Shown: positions 31,924 to 43,427 of the stretch, one piece after another
Position numbering within the stretch: position 1 is the first letter of the stretch
Layout of the letters: each line of letters starts with the position of its first letter
Origin: Phallus indusiatus
Taxonomy: Eukaryota > Basidiomycota > Agaricomycetes > Phallales > Phallaceae
Assembly (NCBI GenBank): GCA_027605045.1
Contig: JAQFWX010000004.1
Coordinates: 310,001-374,000, forward strand
Direction: 5' to 3'
DNA: 64,000 nucleotides
The notes under the pieces: model-generated
Databases searched by the model: none
Told to the model about the DNA's origin: nothing
What the model saw: the letters and a program-made list of their open reading frames with translations, nothing else
Position numbers and translations under genes: made by a program

Positions 31924-31931
31924 TTTATATT

Positions 31932-32434
31932 GGTCTTCTTGATTAAAAGTCTAAGGAAATTTGACATAAAACACGGCGACTTTCAAGAACATGACGCAGT
32001 GTAAAGAATGAGAAAAAACGTGCCTTATAAGTTATGCCAGTGAGACGCGTGTATGTGTAGATTCTTTGTGTCCGCTATTAGTATATTCTGGATCCTTACG
32101 ACGGAGTACTGCTTCTTCGCCACTCATATTCCCCTGAACCTGTCTCAGTGTTCAATTTTGTCCATGCGATCCGATTTACCTGGTCAATTGACCAGTTTTA
32201 CTTCACGTTTTCATATTCGGGTTCAAGCTTGAAAAAAAAATCTCTAGACGCGCAAAACTTGAAATGGGATCAACTTGAAGGGATATTATAAATTCGTATA
32301 CGAACGACGTGGGATATTTCGAATGAATATATCCAAAGTTCCTGTTTTCAATTACGTTTCACAGCTTAGGAAAAATTGGAGTCATACTAAAGTGCCATGA
32401 TACGCGTCTCTGATACTTTATGAACGTGTCAAAC
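31932..32434. other. Intergenic, no gene recognised
   Basis: About 500 bp of AT-rich sequence downstream of the minus-strand gene that follows. Nothing recognisable. Confidence 0.4.
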
Positions 32435-33921
32435 TCAAAGCCCGCAGCATTTGATTTTTCCGACGAGCCTGTCTATTGAGATTGCGTTAAGGACAAAGAT
32501 CCGTGGGATATTCGAGATCTTGCGCTGAAGGTTCATGTCCAAAAAGGAGGAAGAGATATTATTTGTCATGATCATCTTTGGTAGCTTCGACAGCATAATG
32601 GCAGCCGCTTCGCTAAGTTCTCCCATACGTAAAAGTTCCTCTTCGCACTGAGCGTGATTCGATAGATGGAGATACCGCCTATTCCTATCTGATCCCGTCA
32701 GATATTTGTTGCATAATCCGTTCTTGTGAGGGAACTTGTATTGGCAACGGAATCCTTTTCGACCATTCTCCTCATCGCGCACATAAAAATAATTAACGGG
32801 ATCCTCATCTTTGGAGGAGGCGGAGCCTTTTCCAAGCCGAACAGAACTTAGCGGAAGCGAAAGAGCTTCCAGGAACGTCAGATTGGGGCGCAATACTATT
32901 GTTCATGCGTGAATGCACACGTCGACGGTGGGCGGCATCGTCTTTGTCTGACTTTCATTTCCTTTTAATCGGAGCGGGTCTCCCGGATTGAGAAGGAACA
33001 ACGAAATTAGGAGTATGCTGAATTTGGGGCTCCTGTGGCTGCGCATATGCCAAGTCATACTGTTGATGCTGAACAATTCACTTGGTCATTTGTAAAAGAA
33101 ACAAAGAAATTATATAAAAAGAAACACACCATCTGAGACGAAATTGCCGGTTGCATCATTTGCATATTGAGTGCAGCTTCTGGATTCCACTGCTAAGGAT
33201 TTGTCTCAAAATAAACAAGGAGAAGATCATGATCAAATAACATACCGAATTATCCTGATATACCGCTTGCCCACCTTGCTGCACTCCTGATGTATTCATC
33301 CCACCATTGTTCCACATGTTTTGTGACTGGAAAGAATAATTTAACAACATGGATTGAATTGAATATGAGTTGTATTACATACCTTCATGTTTGCACGTAG
33401 GTTACTCAAGTATACAAGAATCTGACATGAGAAAACTGCATCAAGAAACGGCTTGTGAGATTGGCCGCGTAAAACGCGATACGTACCAATTGAGTCGTTT
33501 GCGGTGGCAGGTCTAGTAGGAAATTCACGAATTGATGATCGGTGATAGTATTGTTAGAGAATTGCTGAGCTTGGGTTGGGGCGTTCGGAGGTATAAACGG
33601 CTGGGTTGCATATGAACGTGGATTATTATAACAGAAATATAATTATTTGCACATACCTTCTCATAGAGATTTGCAAGGTTTTGAAGATTGATGTTGCCCG
33701 GTCAGACTCCAAACCCTGCGTTAGCGATTTGAGGAACATTCTATTCAGGACATTGGAATGTCAGCGTTGTGGTGAAATAAATTATTCCTTGTACGAACAT
33801 GTGTACGAGGGATGTTAAATAGATTAGAGTTTCTCATTGAGAGTCCATTGCTACTGGTAGCTTGAAATGAGGGCGAATTATTTTTAACTAATGTAGAACT
33901 TTGAGAATTGGTGTTCGCCAT
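32435..33921 (-). pseudogene. Gln/Asn-rich regulator-like gene with an internal stop
   Basis: A chain of short minus-strand exons encodes MANTNSQSSTLVKNNSP... (ATG at 33921), a block with GLESDRATSIFKTLQ, PFIPPNAPTQAQQFSNNT...FLLDLPPQTTQL, MWNNGGMNTSGVQQGGQAVY and QQYDLAYAQPQEPQIQHTP. It then reaches PAPIKRK, a likely nuclear localisation signal. A TGA at 32955-32957 interrupts the frame there. The same frame continues KSDKDDAAHRR and, through a GTGTGC...GAAG intron, joins a C-terminal region with a possible zinc-binding patch (FRCQYKFPHKNGLCNKYL...HLSNHAQC). The most economical reading is a transcription-factor-like protein truncated by an Arg-to-stop change. Two separate genes are also possible. 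Confidence 0.45.
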
Positions 33922-34249
33922 TGCAGCGTTTTCGTCGGCGAGTTGGAATGGGTTGTTGCCTGAGTTAATTGATGCCAGTGTGGCGCGATATTCAAGGATG
34001 GTTACCCTGCTCTCTCGGATGCATGTCTTGATGAACGCGGTTTCTCCGAGACGTGACCGAGGATCGTGTTGCGTACACAAACAGTTTACACGGAGATTCG
34101 TAAGCGAAGGCTATATGCGCCGTTCCTTACGGCTAGGCGACTTCGAGGTACAAATAGGCTATATTTTCTATTTTTCACTTTTGTTTCCCTTTCGTCTCAC
34201 TTTATTTTGAAATTACAATTCCTATTTTTACCTTCCCAATCACCTTTTA

Positions 34250-34410
34250 GTTCCATTTTCCTGGAACATATATTTACAAACTGTATATATAAAAAACTAC
34301 CTTTTGGACACGAATAACAACGACTTTTATGCCCCCATCATGATTTCCCTCTGAGCACACAACACTGGTTCCCTTACCTTCCCTGCCTATCTCCTGACGG
34401 CGCACATCAA
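34250..34410 (+). repeat. Dispersed repeat, copy 2
   Basis: Counterpart of 15870-16020, sharing TGTATATATA, CACACAACACTGGTTCCC, CCTTCCCTGCC and CTCCTGACGGCGCAC in order. No coding sequence. Confidence 0.5.
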
Positions 34411-36091
34411 TCGCATAGGGACAGGTGGCCCAAACTAAATGTCGGGAAAAGATTGTCAGCAGAGAGCTGAATCAACATACAAAACTTCAAAACATACGTC
34501 GACACCATGAGTACCAAGTTCGTTGTCTTCTTGCATGTTTGGTAGACGAGAAATAACAATTAAAAAGTACGAGAAAAAAACTGAGCGTTGTCAGAGAGTG
34601 ACTGTCGAAGTTGATTATAGAGTGCGGTTTGAAATCTGTTGGAATAACAAAGGTCGTGGGTCTTTATATATATATATGAGAATGTCCATTGTTTCATGAT
34701 CTTGATCGACGGATGTATTATCGATTGTCGCTCAACAAGGACAGGTACGTACATGTGTAGTACATGGTACATTCTCTCGTCAAGGAATGTGTCCATAAAA
34801 GCAGACAATCATGACAATCTATGATTCGGGTTTGGAATCAGTACCAAACCGGTTTTCTTTCAGGCTTAGGCTGGTTCATATCGAAAAATAAGGCCATAAA
34901 TCATGGGGACAAAGTGTCATTATCGTCGGTGCTTGCCGGTACCAAAGAGATATGAAGCGCAAGCTGGGGTCAAATTTGGGCTGCTCGACGGAAATAGGTA
35001 CGAAGCATATGCACCTGCTACATGCGGAAGCGAAAGAAATCTCAAGGGGCGTTTGGGATTACAATGGAACGATGAATGAACGTACTCGGAGTTGTCCGCA
35101 AGGATTCACAGGTCCTCTTACTTGTTTGTGCATATTTGTTCTCCTCCGCCGAGTCTGCCGAGATAATTGAACCCTGAAGCATTTCCAAGCGCATCTGAAA
35201 CCATCAACGCGATATCTTGTAAATAAGACAAAAGAGATGACCGTATGACCTGTAAAAGCAGGGATAAATTTATTATGGTCCGCAAATTCTTTTTCTAATT
35301 ACATAAAAACCATATTATAGTGCGTTCTGCCGTCTAAACAAATCCTCGTTTCTGAATTTCTGTCTCGTCACTCGCAATACTAAGTAACACAGGTCAGTCT
35401 ACAATTTCTTGAACTTGAAAATCAATTCGGGAATCATTGGAGCTCATTTCTGCGATTACCCCTCGCCTCGCCCAGCTTATATCGACTCCTTTGTGCGGTG
35501 CACTCTTCCCTGTAGAAATTAGCTGGAAATCTCACCCGTCCCGTCCATTAATTTCCAAGAATGTTGTAGGGTGTATCAATATCTTCGAAGATCGGAGGTA
35601 TCGCGTCGATACGTGCAGTGTAAAACTGATTGTCACGACAAATGACTTGTTGCTAAACTCGTATTATATCAAAATAGGATGTATGTATGTCCATCTGGCT
35701 TCAAAGGATCTGTTGGCGTTCTCGCTATCCTTGTCAACGGTGGACTCTGGAGACGTAATCTACGACCTGCTACGTCTTTCCGGATTCCTATTACCCAGAG
35801 TTCTGGTGATATCGTTTATTCTTTCTCTTGCTAAACGGTCAAGAGCGTACACGCGGATACATCGTGTTTGATCCTCTTAACATTTTGCTGTCCCGTAAGT
35901 TAGTATACAAAATATACTAAAACGGAATCATCTCCATTTGAACTTGAACGTGATCGTTCCAATTCAAGCTTAGTCAAAGGTGCAATAAATAAATCTATTA
36001 TCATCAATCTCAATAAGAACCGGTCGGTCCATAATTGTCAGATGTTCAGACTGTAGCAAATAGTCTCCTCTCAACTGTGTATAAATTAAAG
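34411..36091. other. Non-coding stretch
   Basis: No gene is supported. A TATATATATATA run lies at about 34668-34678. A 144-codon plus-strand frame at 35437-35871 begins with ATG but has no domain, no homologous neighbours and uneven composition, so I do not call it. Confidence 0.35.
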
Positions 36092-37835
36092 TCAGAAGGA
36101 TAATTTCTCATTCCAAATCTTCGAACCAGATTCACCTTGAAAACGGGTAATCGACATTATCAACGCTCCCGCTAACATAATCGACGAAGAATAAAGAATG
36201 ACTGGGGTCCATTTACTGTGACTTGCATCGAAAATGGTTCCTGCTATTGGACTGCCAGAGATCTATGCATGCACGGAAATAGGTCAAGCTGAGTAGAAGT
36301 CAAGCGAAAGAGGACTGTACATACTGCTCCCGGCAGATTGCTTGACATGAAAATTCCAGTAATAGACGGTAACCTATTAGGAGGAAAAATCTGTGCCAAA
36401 ACGACGGGTACAATGCTGTAGATATACAAGTCTCAACAAAAGAAGAGTAGTGAATTATTAAATTGAATTTCACCCAGCGGATCCGCCTCCAAAAAAACCG
36501 TAAACAAAGGCACAGATGAACAAAAGAATTATCGAGTCCGTGGAGGGAAGCCAGAGGCATATTTGACCAAGCGCAGAAATAGCCATGCTGATAATGATGA
36601 CATTCATCGTTCCAAAAGATGAATTTGCGAAGTAACCAAGAATTATTCTTCCCAGCGACATTCCGAAATCCATATCCGCCGCTAAAACCGCGCCTACAAA
36701 CGCGGACGATCCAAGTTGTGTTTGTGCGAAAGTTGGGATGTAGAAAAAAGGTACGAGGTAACTGCGTAATCATCATTTCCTGGTATCAATGTCCTTTCAA
36801 GGAATTAATAGAAAACATATAACTGACCCGAAAAGGCTAAGGACATTAGCAATATACAGTGTTACGAACTTCGGATCTTTGAAAATCCCTAATTCATCGC
36901 GATATGATCGTCTTTCAGCACGCCAGTTCTCTTGCAAGTTTAAAATCGGAGGATCTTTGATCAAAATAATCGCGATTACATGTAACGCTGCCGAAATTGA
37001 CGCCATCACCCATAATGCCCATTGATACGACAACTTGGAAATGAGAGCTCGCGTAACGAAAGACCAGAATATTCCTCCTAGACCAGCACCGGAGCTCGCT
37101 ATCCCTAGTGCAAACGATTTATGATTAGGAAACCAAGGTATCATAGCTGTAGAGAATAAAAAATGAAAAAGAAAACGAATAATCAGAGAATAAATATGAA
37201 CTGTATAAGATTATTGCGGAAATACCCGTTGTTCCTGGTATATTCAAAATTCCAATGCCTACGCCAGTGAGAACACCTTGTGTCAGTATCAGCGCTGTAA
37301 GGCTTTTACAGAACCCGGCTGCGGCTAAGGAACCGCTGAAAATAATACTGCCGGCGACTATGACAGCTCTGACGCCATATAGCTCAACCCATCGACCGGC
37401 TACTATACACACGGCTAACGACGTGCCGCTGGATACTGACCCGATAAGAGCGACCTGTTATTATCGAATCATACCGTCAAATCAAGGATTGTGGTTCTAA
37501 ACACATACTCTAGCGGATTGACCATGAAACTCGTGAAGGGCGTAATGAGCTTCATATATACCTAAACGTGAGGAACGATATACATATAAGCGTCTAGAAT
37601 TGAAACGATATTTTGGAATATACACACCAAAGGAGTAGGTTATTCCAAGCATATTGAAATAGAGTATGAAACAACCAACAACTACCAACCAGGCGCGTTT
37701 CTCCTGCTTTTCATTAACTTCAAGTTCGAGTTTTTCACTAGGTTCGTTAGAATGAGTAGCCGTTCTAAATGAAGTGTTGTTTGAAACATTAATCTCCCCC
37801 AAAGCCACGCTAATATCGAGTGACAAGGGCTCCAT
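36092..37835 (-). CDS. MFS monocarboxylate-type transporter
   Basis: The multi-exon gene runs from ATG at 37835 to TGA at 36092. A cytoplasmic N-terminus ending EKRAWLVVVGCFILYFNMLGITYSFGVY opens the first helix. Further exons give GRWVELYGVRAVIVAGSIIFSGSLAAAGF, LTQGVLTGVGIGILNIPGT, PWFPNHKSFALGIASSGAGLGGIFWSF, ALWVMASISAALHVIAIILI, DFGMSLGRIILGYFA...NVIIISMAISALGQICLW and FVYGFFGGGSAG. The last helices precede FQGESGSKIWNEKLSF. This pattern of 12 helices with the W(F)PNHKxxALGIASSGAGLGG signature is the monocarboxylate porter subfamily. In fungi these move monocarboxylates, riboflavin or related solutes across the plasma membrane. The substrate cannot be told. Introns are short and no lesion was seen. 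Confidence 0.82.
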
Positions 37836-38343
37836 GACGTTTTCAGTGTGTTGTGGCGGCTGTTATGAAAAAAATGGTACGACCTAGGATGGTACATATA
37901 TATAAAGTGAGATACATTGAAAGAACTCCGACGCTCGAGAAAATACGTACAATAAAGATGGAGTCTGTTCTGGGATAGTGAAAGTCTTATTTTGTAGGGT
38001 TACCTAAATGAAAATAGAAGTGCGGATCCTATTTAATAACAACAGTGTGAATGACGGTTGCTATCAATGAACCCTCAAATTGTCGCATGCCTTTGTCGAG
38101 CCCATAAAGGCCCAAGGGTGCTGGCATCATAAGTTCAATATGCTCACGCATCGTTTAAATACTCAAGGTGCGAACAAGTGTGAACCATTTTTACTTGAAG
38201 AAACGTTCGTCTCAGAACGTAAATTGTGTTTTAGAAGATATCGACGTACTTGATTTAGGACTTGGACGTCCCGAGAAATTAAACAGCTCTTGGCTACACC
38301 TCTTGAACGAGAAAAAGAACAACCGAACCTTCTATGGAAGCTC

Positions 38344-40134
38344 TCAAAAGCACTTTGGCCAATCGCCTTCTCCGATATTGCGGGCATAAGATTGACTGGC
38401 AATGAACGCATCCAACGTACATACGCCATCGTCCGTAGCGCCACAAATATCTAAAGGTACGATACCATCGTTCAACAACATTCTCACGCTCTCGACGCCA
38501 TTGCAAAGTAACTTTTCAGTTACAAATTTAGAATTGAATGGAACGAGATGTGATGTGATCCACGTTCTATTATCGTCCCGATTCATCGGATCAAGTGCAG
38601 CGGGTTGCTGAAATATACCCAATGCGGCATAAATCGCAATCATCTGGTTGTCATGAGAGAAGTCGGCGTAAACAGCTCGATCTAGAGGAAAGGTTTCCGG
38701 TGAAGAATCGAGGGTGCGATTGGTTTGGGTTTCGTCCGCGACAGGCTCTCCCGTCAAACGTGCGAGAAGCTCGTTGATGTATCCAACACCTTGAACCGGA
38801 CCGAGCTCTTGACCGTATCTAATCAAAACGTAAATATTTTTAAATACGTTCATAAACTCGATTGAGCCTAACCCCGTGTTATAATATTTATCGAGGGCAC
38901 CGTAATACTCGTAATTGCGGTAGTCCTCCATTGTGAATAAATCACACCAAGGACTTTTCACTTCCTTGTAAAGGGTATCAAACGCACATAACGCAATCAG
39001 GTTCGGTATATCAGCGTTTGTGAGAGTCGCGCCAGGCAAAACTTTCTTAAAACGCTCCACGATTTTGGGTGCAAAGACATCTTGCCATTGTTCAGTTTGA
39101 GGATCAGAGTCTCCGGCATTAGGACACATTTTGTCATCCAACGTATCCTAATCCGTTTGTCATCAGACCGCAGATCTGAGCCAGACAATCTTAATGTATG
39201 TGAAAGAGACTTACATTTCCGGCCTCGCTTATTAGTAATGGAGGCGGGAGGACGAAGATGCCGGAACTTGCATACGTGAACCCTTTTTCACAAGAAAAGA
39301 GTCTCTTGAGACAAGCATGCAACTAAGAAGCTTGAGATTAATAATAAACCGCACCAACAGTCCAATTAGTTGCACTTTCTACAACCCGAGTTCCGTCCGA
39401 AGCACGCACGAACGGTAGATTACTTTGAGAAATAAGAGTAGAATACCGTTCATACGTTTCTATACCCGAATGAAATGCCCTTAAAAAGAATAAGAAACAT
39501 GGGACACGATAACACAGAAAGAAACAAAAAACATAAATTAGGAAACTGAGCTGACTTACTGTGCAGCGCCGTAATGAATTAGATCATCAAATCCTAAATC
39601 ATACTCCCAATCTTTAATGAATTCAAATGCAGGATCCAAGTACGCAGTAGCTTGTTGGATGTTGGCAATGGCAATGGCCATTCTCGCGGCAGCACCAAGA
39701 GTGGGAAAACGGGCACCATGTCGTTGAAGCTGTTTAATAAAGGAAATAGTTTAGCAATGCTATCTTTTTTTAAAAAACAAATGAGGGCCATATTCATACA
39801 ATGTTAGCCTTATATTGCCATTATCGCGTCATCCGTCAGCCACCACGTCTGATTCCGGGAGCAACAAACAGCTCACTTGGGTAACTGTACATCCATCCGG
39901 AACAGTGTATGGACCGAGAGGATACGCAGGGCTATACTGCGCCCACGATGTGATAATCTCTCTCGATATATTTATTGTCGGCACTCCGAGCGCAGTTCTT
40001 GCATGGTCAAAGGCGGGAAGATATGTTTGTTCCTCATGATCAGTCTCGGGCTGACTCCGATATTCTTTGAAGGCATTAAAAGCATGGCAGACATAGCAAG
40101 TGCTGAGAAACAAGAAGAGAAAGGTATAAGCCAT
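38344..40134 (-). CDS. Secreted histidine acid phosphatase (phytase-like)
   Basis: The likely start is ATG at 40134 (MAYTFLFLFLSTCYVCHA), which is signal-peptide-like. The first exon ends VPDGCTVTQ. A 9-nt microexon (39808-39800, ANI) bridges to LQRHGARFPT, the RHGxRxP catalytic His motif of the family, starting at 39729. Downstream exons give AFHSGIETYERYSTLI, FVRASDGTRVVESATNW, VLPPPLLISEAG and CPNAGDSD. The final exon has YADFSHDNQMIAIYAALG with the HD proton-donor motif and several NRT/NxS sequons. It ends GDWPKCF. The enzyme releases phosphate from phytate or other monoesters outside the cell. All catalytic motifs are present. The start remains uncertain because an additional upstream exon is possible. 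Confidence 0.87.
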
Positions 40135-41446
40135 AAAGGCAGAACAGAAGAGACGAACGTCCAGCTTACAGTTCTTCTCGCGGTTCAAACGTGCGTCACG
40201 GTGAACTCAATGTGCTCGTTGCTTTTGGGCGCTTGACGGCAACAAGGCTAACCGGAACCAAAGAGGCTTGACAAAAAAATGACACATCGTCAACTCAACC
40301 ATGAAAAGTAGATAACGTTGATTTGGGGACGATGTGGACAATGTATTCACCGTCTCTATTTCTGGGAACAAACTTGCAAGTGCGTCTCACCCTTTGAAAC
40401 GAGTCACATACTGCCATACGAGGAGAGCCAGAAGCTCCAAGTTAATAAGCACGATATAGCATGCAAATACCCAAGAAAACAACGCGTTTGTTCAATCACC
40501 AATAAAAAGGTAAGAACGAACACCATCGTTAGAGAAACGGCCGTACTAAAGTACCTTAAATTTCGAAATTGAACTAAAGGATAATGGGCCCATGTTGCGC
40601 TGAACAACTTCCTTTGAAATCAATATCCAAATCTTACCATTCCATTGTACAGTCTAATTTATTCATACGCGCACTGGTATTAACATTCCTTTCGGTCGAA
40701 AGACTCGAAAAAGCCCTTTTTTCGTCACGCCATATCACGCTAGAACAGTGGAGCTATCTGAACACAATGGATCATACCCGAGTTTGGGAAAGATCACAAC
40801 AGGCTGCTAAGGCCACATGTGGACGAACCCAAGAATTCCGAATATAACCAATAACGGCATTGGAGCTTGTAGCTTCTTTGAATGCATTCACTGCCAGTTT
40901 CAGCACCATCAGAAGGTTGTCGACTTTAGACCTAGACCATGACGGATTTGTTGAACAAATATGCCAAAAATCCCTTTGTTTCCCCAAGTATTATCATTAC
41001 GCCAACGTTGTTTACTCACAAAACAGATCTTTCCCTATCTTTGACAGATACAGTATGCGGAATTGTAAAAACACCGTCCGCACTGATGTTGACATCGTGA
41101 CCTGGTTGATGTATGCTCCTCAGTCCTGAAGAATGAAAACGACGATATCATTGACACTCTACTTACTTCGAGAACGAAAGGTGAGTAGGAAGATCTTTCA
41201 AATTCCATTTTTCATTGTCATCGGGTAATTCAAGCAAGTAAAGTAGTCGTTCCAATTGGCGGTAGACAGATTATCGGACAAAACGTGTTGGCCTTCGGTA
41301 GCTGCGGCAACATTCGTGGTAAATCGCACCTCCAGACTAAGAAGATATGCATATGGTGGCGAGTGACATATGTCATGGGATATTCACTCCTCCGACGATC
41401 TAAAACCTCACACGGGTGAATTTTCGGCGCGGTAGGTTTGAGAATG
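40135..41446. other. Intergenic, no gene recognised
   Basis: Short frames on both strands lack starts, domains or splice partners. The right end is the promoter region of the next plus-strand gene. Confidence 0.4.
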
Positions 41447-41453
41447 TATAAAA
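41447..41453 (+). promoter_or_regulatory. TATA box upstream of the gene at 41612
   Basis: TATAAAA sits about 160 bp before the ATG. A probable 5' UTR intron (GTAAGT near 41561 to ACTAG immediately before the ATG) accounts for the distance. Confidence 0.5.
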
Positions 41454-41611
41454 GGTGTTGATAAACTTCACCTCTCAGTCAACTCACAGCAGTCCGAGTC
41501 GTCTTCATCTCTACTGCAAAAGTCTCTCCAACATAAATAACAATCACTTGACTGCTCACAGTAAGTCAACTTCACCGTAGCAGGCTTATTCTCACCTCCT
41601 ATTCTCACTAG

Positions 41612-42010
41612 ATGCCTATAACTCGTGAAGCGCTGTTGTCAACTTTTCCCGAAGATAGTGACGGGATCACAGAGATCTCAGACGAAGAACTGGCTAATAT
41701 AAACAAGTTCTTGAGTGGGGATATCGAAAGCTATGCGGCCTCCAGAGGGAGCACTATAGTCATTAAAACCAACACTTCAAGCCACACCCTGGACACGACA
41801 TCTCATAGTAATGCTGGCAGTGGGTATACGCTGTACTCCAGCGCCAAGGGCTACAGGTCTACGTCAATTCCAGAATTTGCACCCGGAACATCATACAGCG
41901 TAACCTTATCAGGAACGACCATCAGCTTATATGTCTCGGGAACGTATTATACGTATATTTCCGATGATGGCACGGTTGCGTCGAGCAGTGCCTCGGGTAC
42001 ATTCACATAG
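41612..42010 (+). CDS. Hypothetical 132-aa protein, Ser/Thr/Tyr-rich
   Basis: An uninterrupted frame from an ATG placed directly after an ACTAG splice acceptor. The first 45 residues are acidic and helical (FPEDSDGITEISDEELANINKFLSG). The rest is a Ser/Thr/Tyr/Gly-rich, beta-prone region (SVTLSGTTISLYVSGTYYTYIS) ending SSSASGTFT. There is no signal peptide. I do not recognise a family. Orphan proteins of this composition are common in agaricomycetes. The TATA box, leader intron and clean frame support a real, probably well-expressed gene. Confidence 0.6.
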   Translation: MPITREALLSTFPEDSDGITEISDEELANINKFLSGDIESYAASRGSTIVIKTNTSSHTLDTTSHSNAGSGYTLYSSAKGYRSTSIPEFAPGTSYSVTLSGTTISLYVSGTYYTYISDDGTVASSSASGTFT

Positions 42011-43427
42011 ACGCAGATAATTTGATTTCGTGACTTGGACATTGTATATCTTGATCTTGTGTTCGTTGAATCTTGTATTGCTTCGTTTGCTCATGCTATT
42101 CAAATGGCTTTTGTGATTATGTATACGCGCATATACTAAGGAGTCATTGAGTAGGGTGACCAATCGATCGATTAGGGTATTTCTTCGAGGACGAGTAGAC
42201 GACGTCTGTTTAGGTGCTTTTTCTTGACAAGAAACCCTGATTTTTCAACATATCTGTTCCAGAATGTGATTACGCATCGAAGGATCAACTTGGAGCGCTT
42301 ACATAAATCGAAACATATTATGCAGCATACTTAAGGATCTGCCCCGAATTTAATGACTGTCCGTGCGCTTCGTCTATCTGATTGCTGATTGTGTACTATG
42401 TGGATTGACCGCTATGAAATGAAAGGCCCAAAATAAATGTTAGAGAGAAGAAGTTACTACTTATGCGAAGGATGGTAGGTGGAAAAGGAAATTAAATCTA
42501 AGGAGAAGAATGAGTGTGGGAGATGTCGGGGGTTCTGCTGCAGCGAAATTGAGTCGGGTGAAAGCTAATGCTGGTTCGATGTCAACTGTTTCCGTGAGGT
42601 GGATTAAGCTATGTTCTTCTGGAGGTAGTTTCTTCTTCTTCTGGAGGTGTTTTGAAGTGGGGGTGCCTTTTCATAGCATTGTTTCCATATCTGAAGTGCT
42701 CTTCTAAGTTTCCCACCCTCAAACTCGGGAAAAAAACATGTCTTCCTCAAAAAATTCAACCGGATTATTTTTGTTTCTTATTCATGACTTCCCGCTTTTC
42801 TTCCACAAACTGATCGATCTGATAATTCTGATTCAAAGACGCGCGTGCTACTGACCTTGGAATTGGTAAAGAATGTTTGTAATCTTCTATCTAGTTGAAA
42901 ATTGCAGATTAGAAGATGAAAAACTTAACGTATTTTTTGTTAGTCACAAAATACCCAAAAGTTGAAGATGGATGACCGACCCGAAATGTTATTGCTTTTT
43001 ATGGCCCCAGCTGAACATTGCAGAATCTTGATTCCTAATATCGGGCCCGGGCTAATGGGGCCGTATACCTGTCACACTGATCAAAAGCATTGTGAATTTA
43101 TCGTAGTAAAGTGGTTTGTCAGAGCCTTACATCAACATTGCATTGAAGAAGTATCCAAAATGTGAGCGAAATTCGTCACAAAAACGGACACAAATAATCG
43201 TGCGACGTGTACCGATGGGTCCCGGTCAGCGCTAATACTAGCTGTCAGCCTGCGCTTGCAGGATGCAAGGGCACGCGACGATGAGCGGATATCAAAACCG
43301 ACGTATGTATTGCAATTACGATAGAAAAGATCATATCTTAAGTAGCACATAATAAATTCCAAACAAAAACTAGCCATACAACCGAAAATATAGAATAGAT
43401 GAGAATACATAGTAAGATCGTTACAAA
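42011..43427. other. Intergenic, no gene recognised
   Basis: Contains only short frames without domains. The segment at about 42500-42710 contains TTCTTCTTC microsatellite-like sequence. Confidence 0.4.

Noticed and set aside
35437..35871. 144-codon plus-strand frame
   Set aside because: No domain, splice signals or supporting context; composition is compatible with chance.
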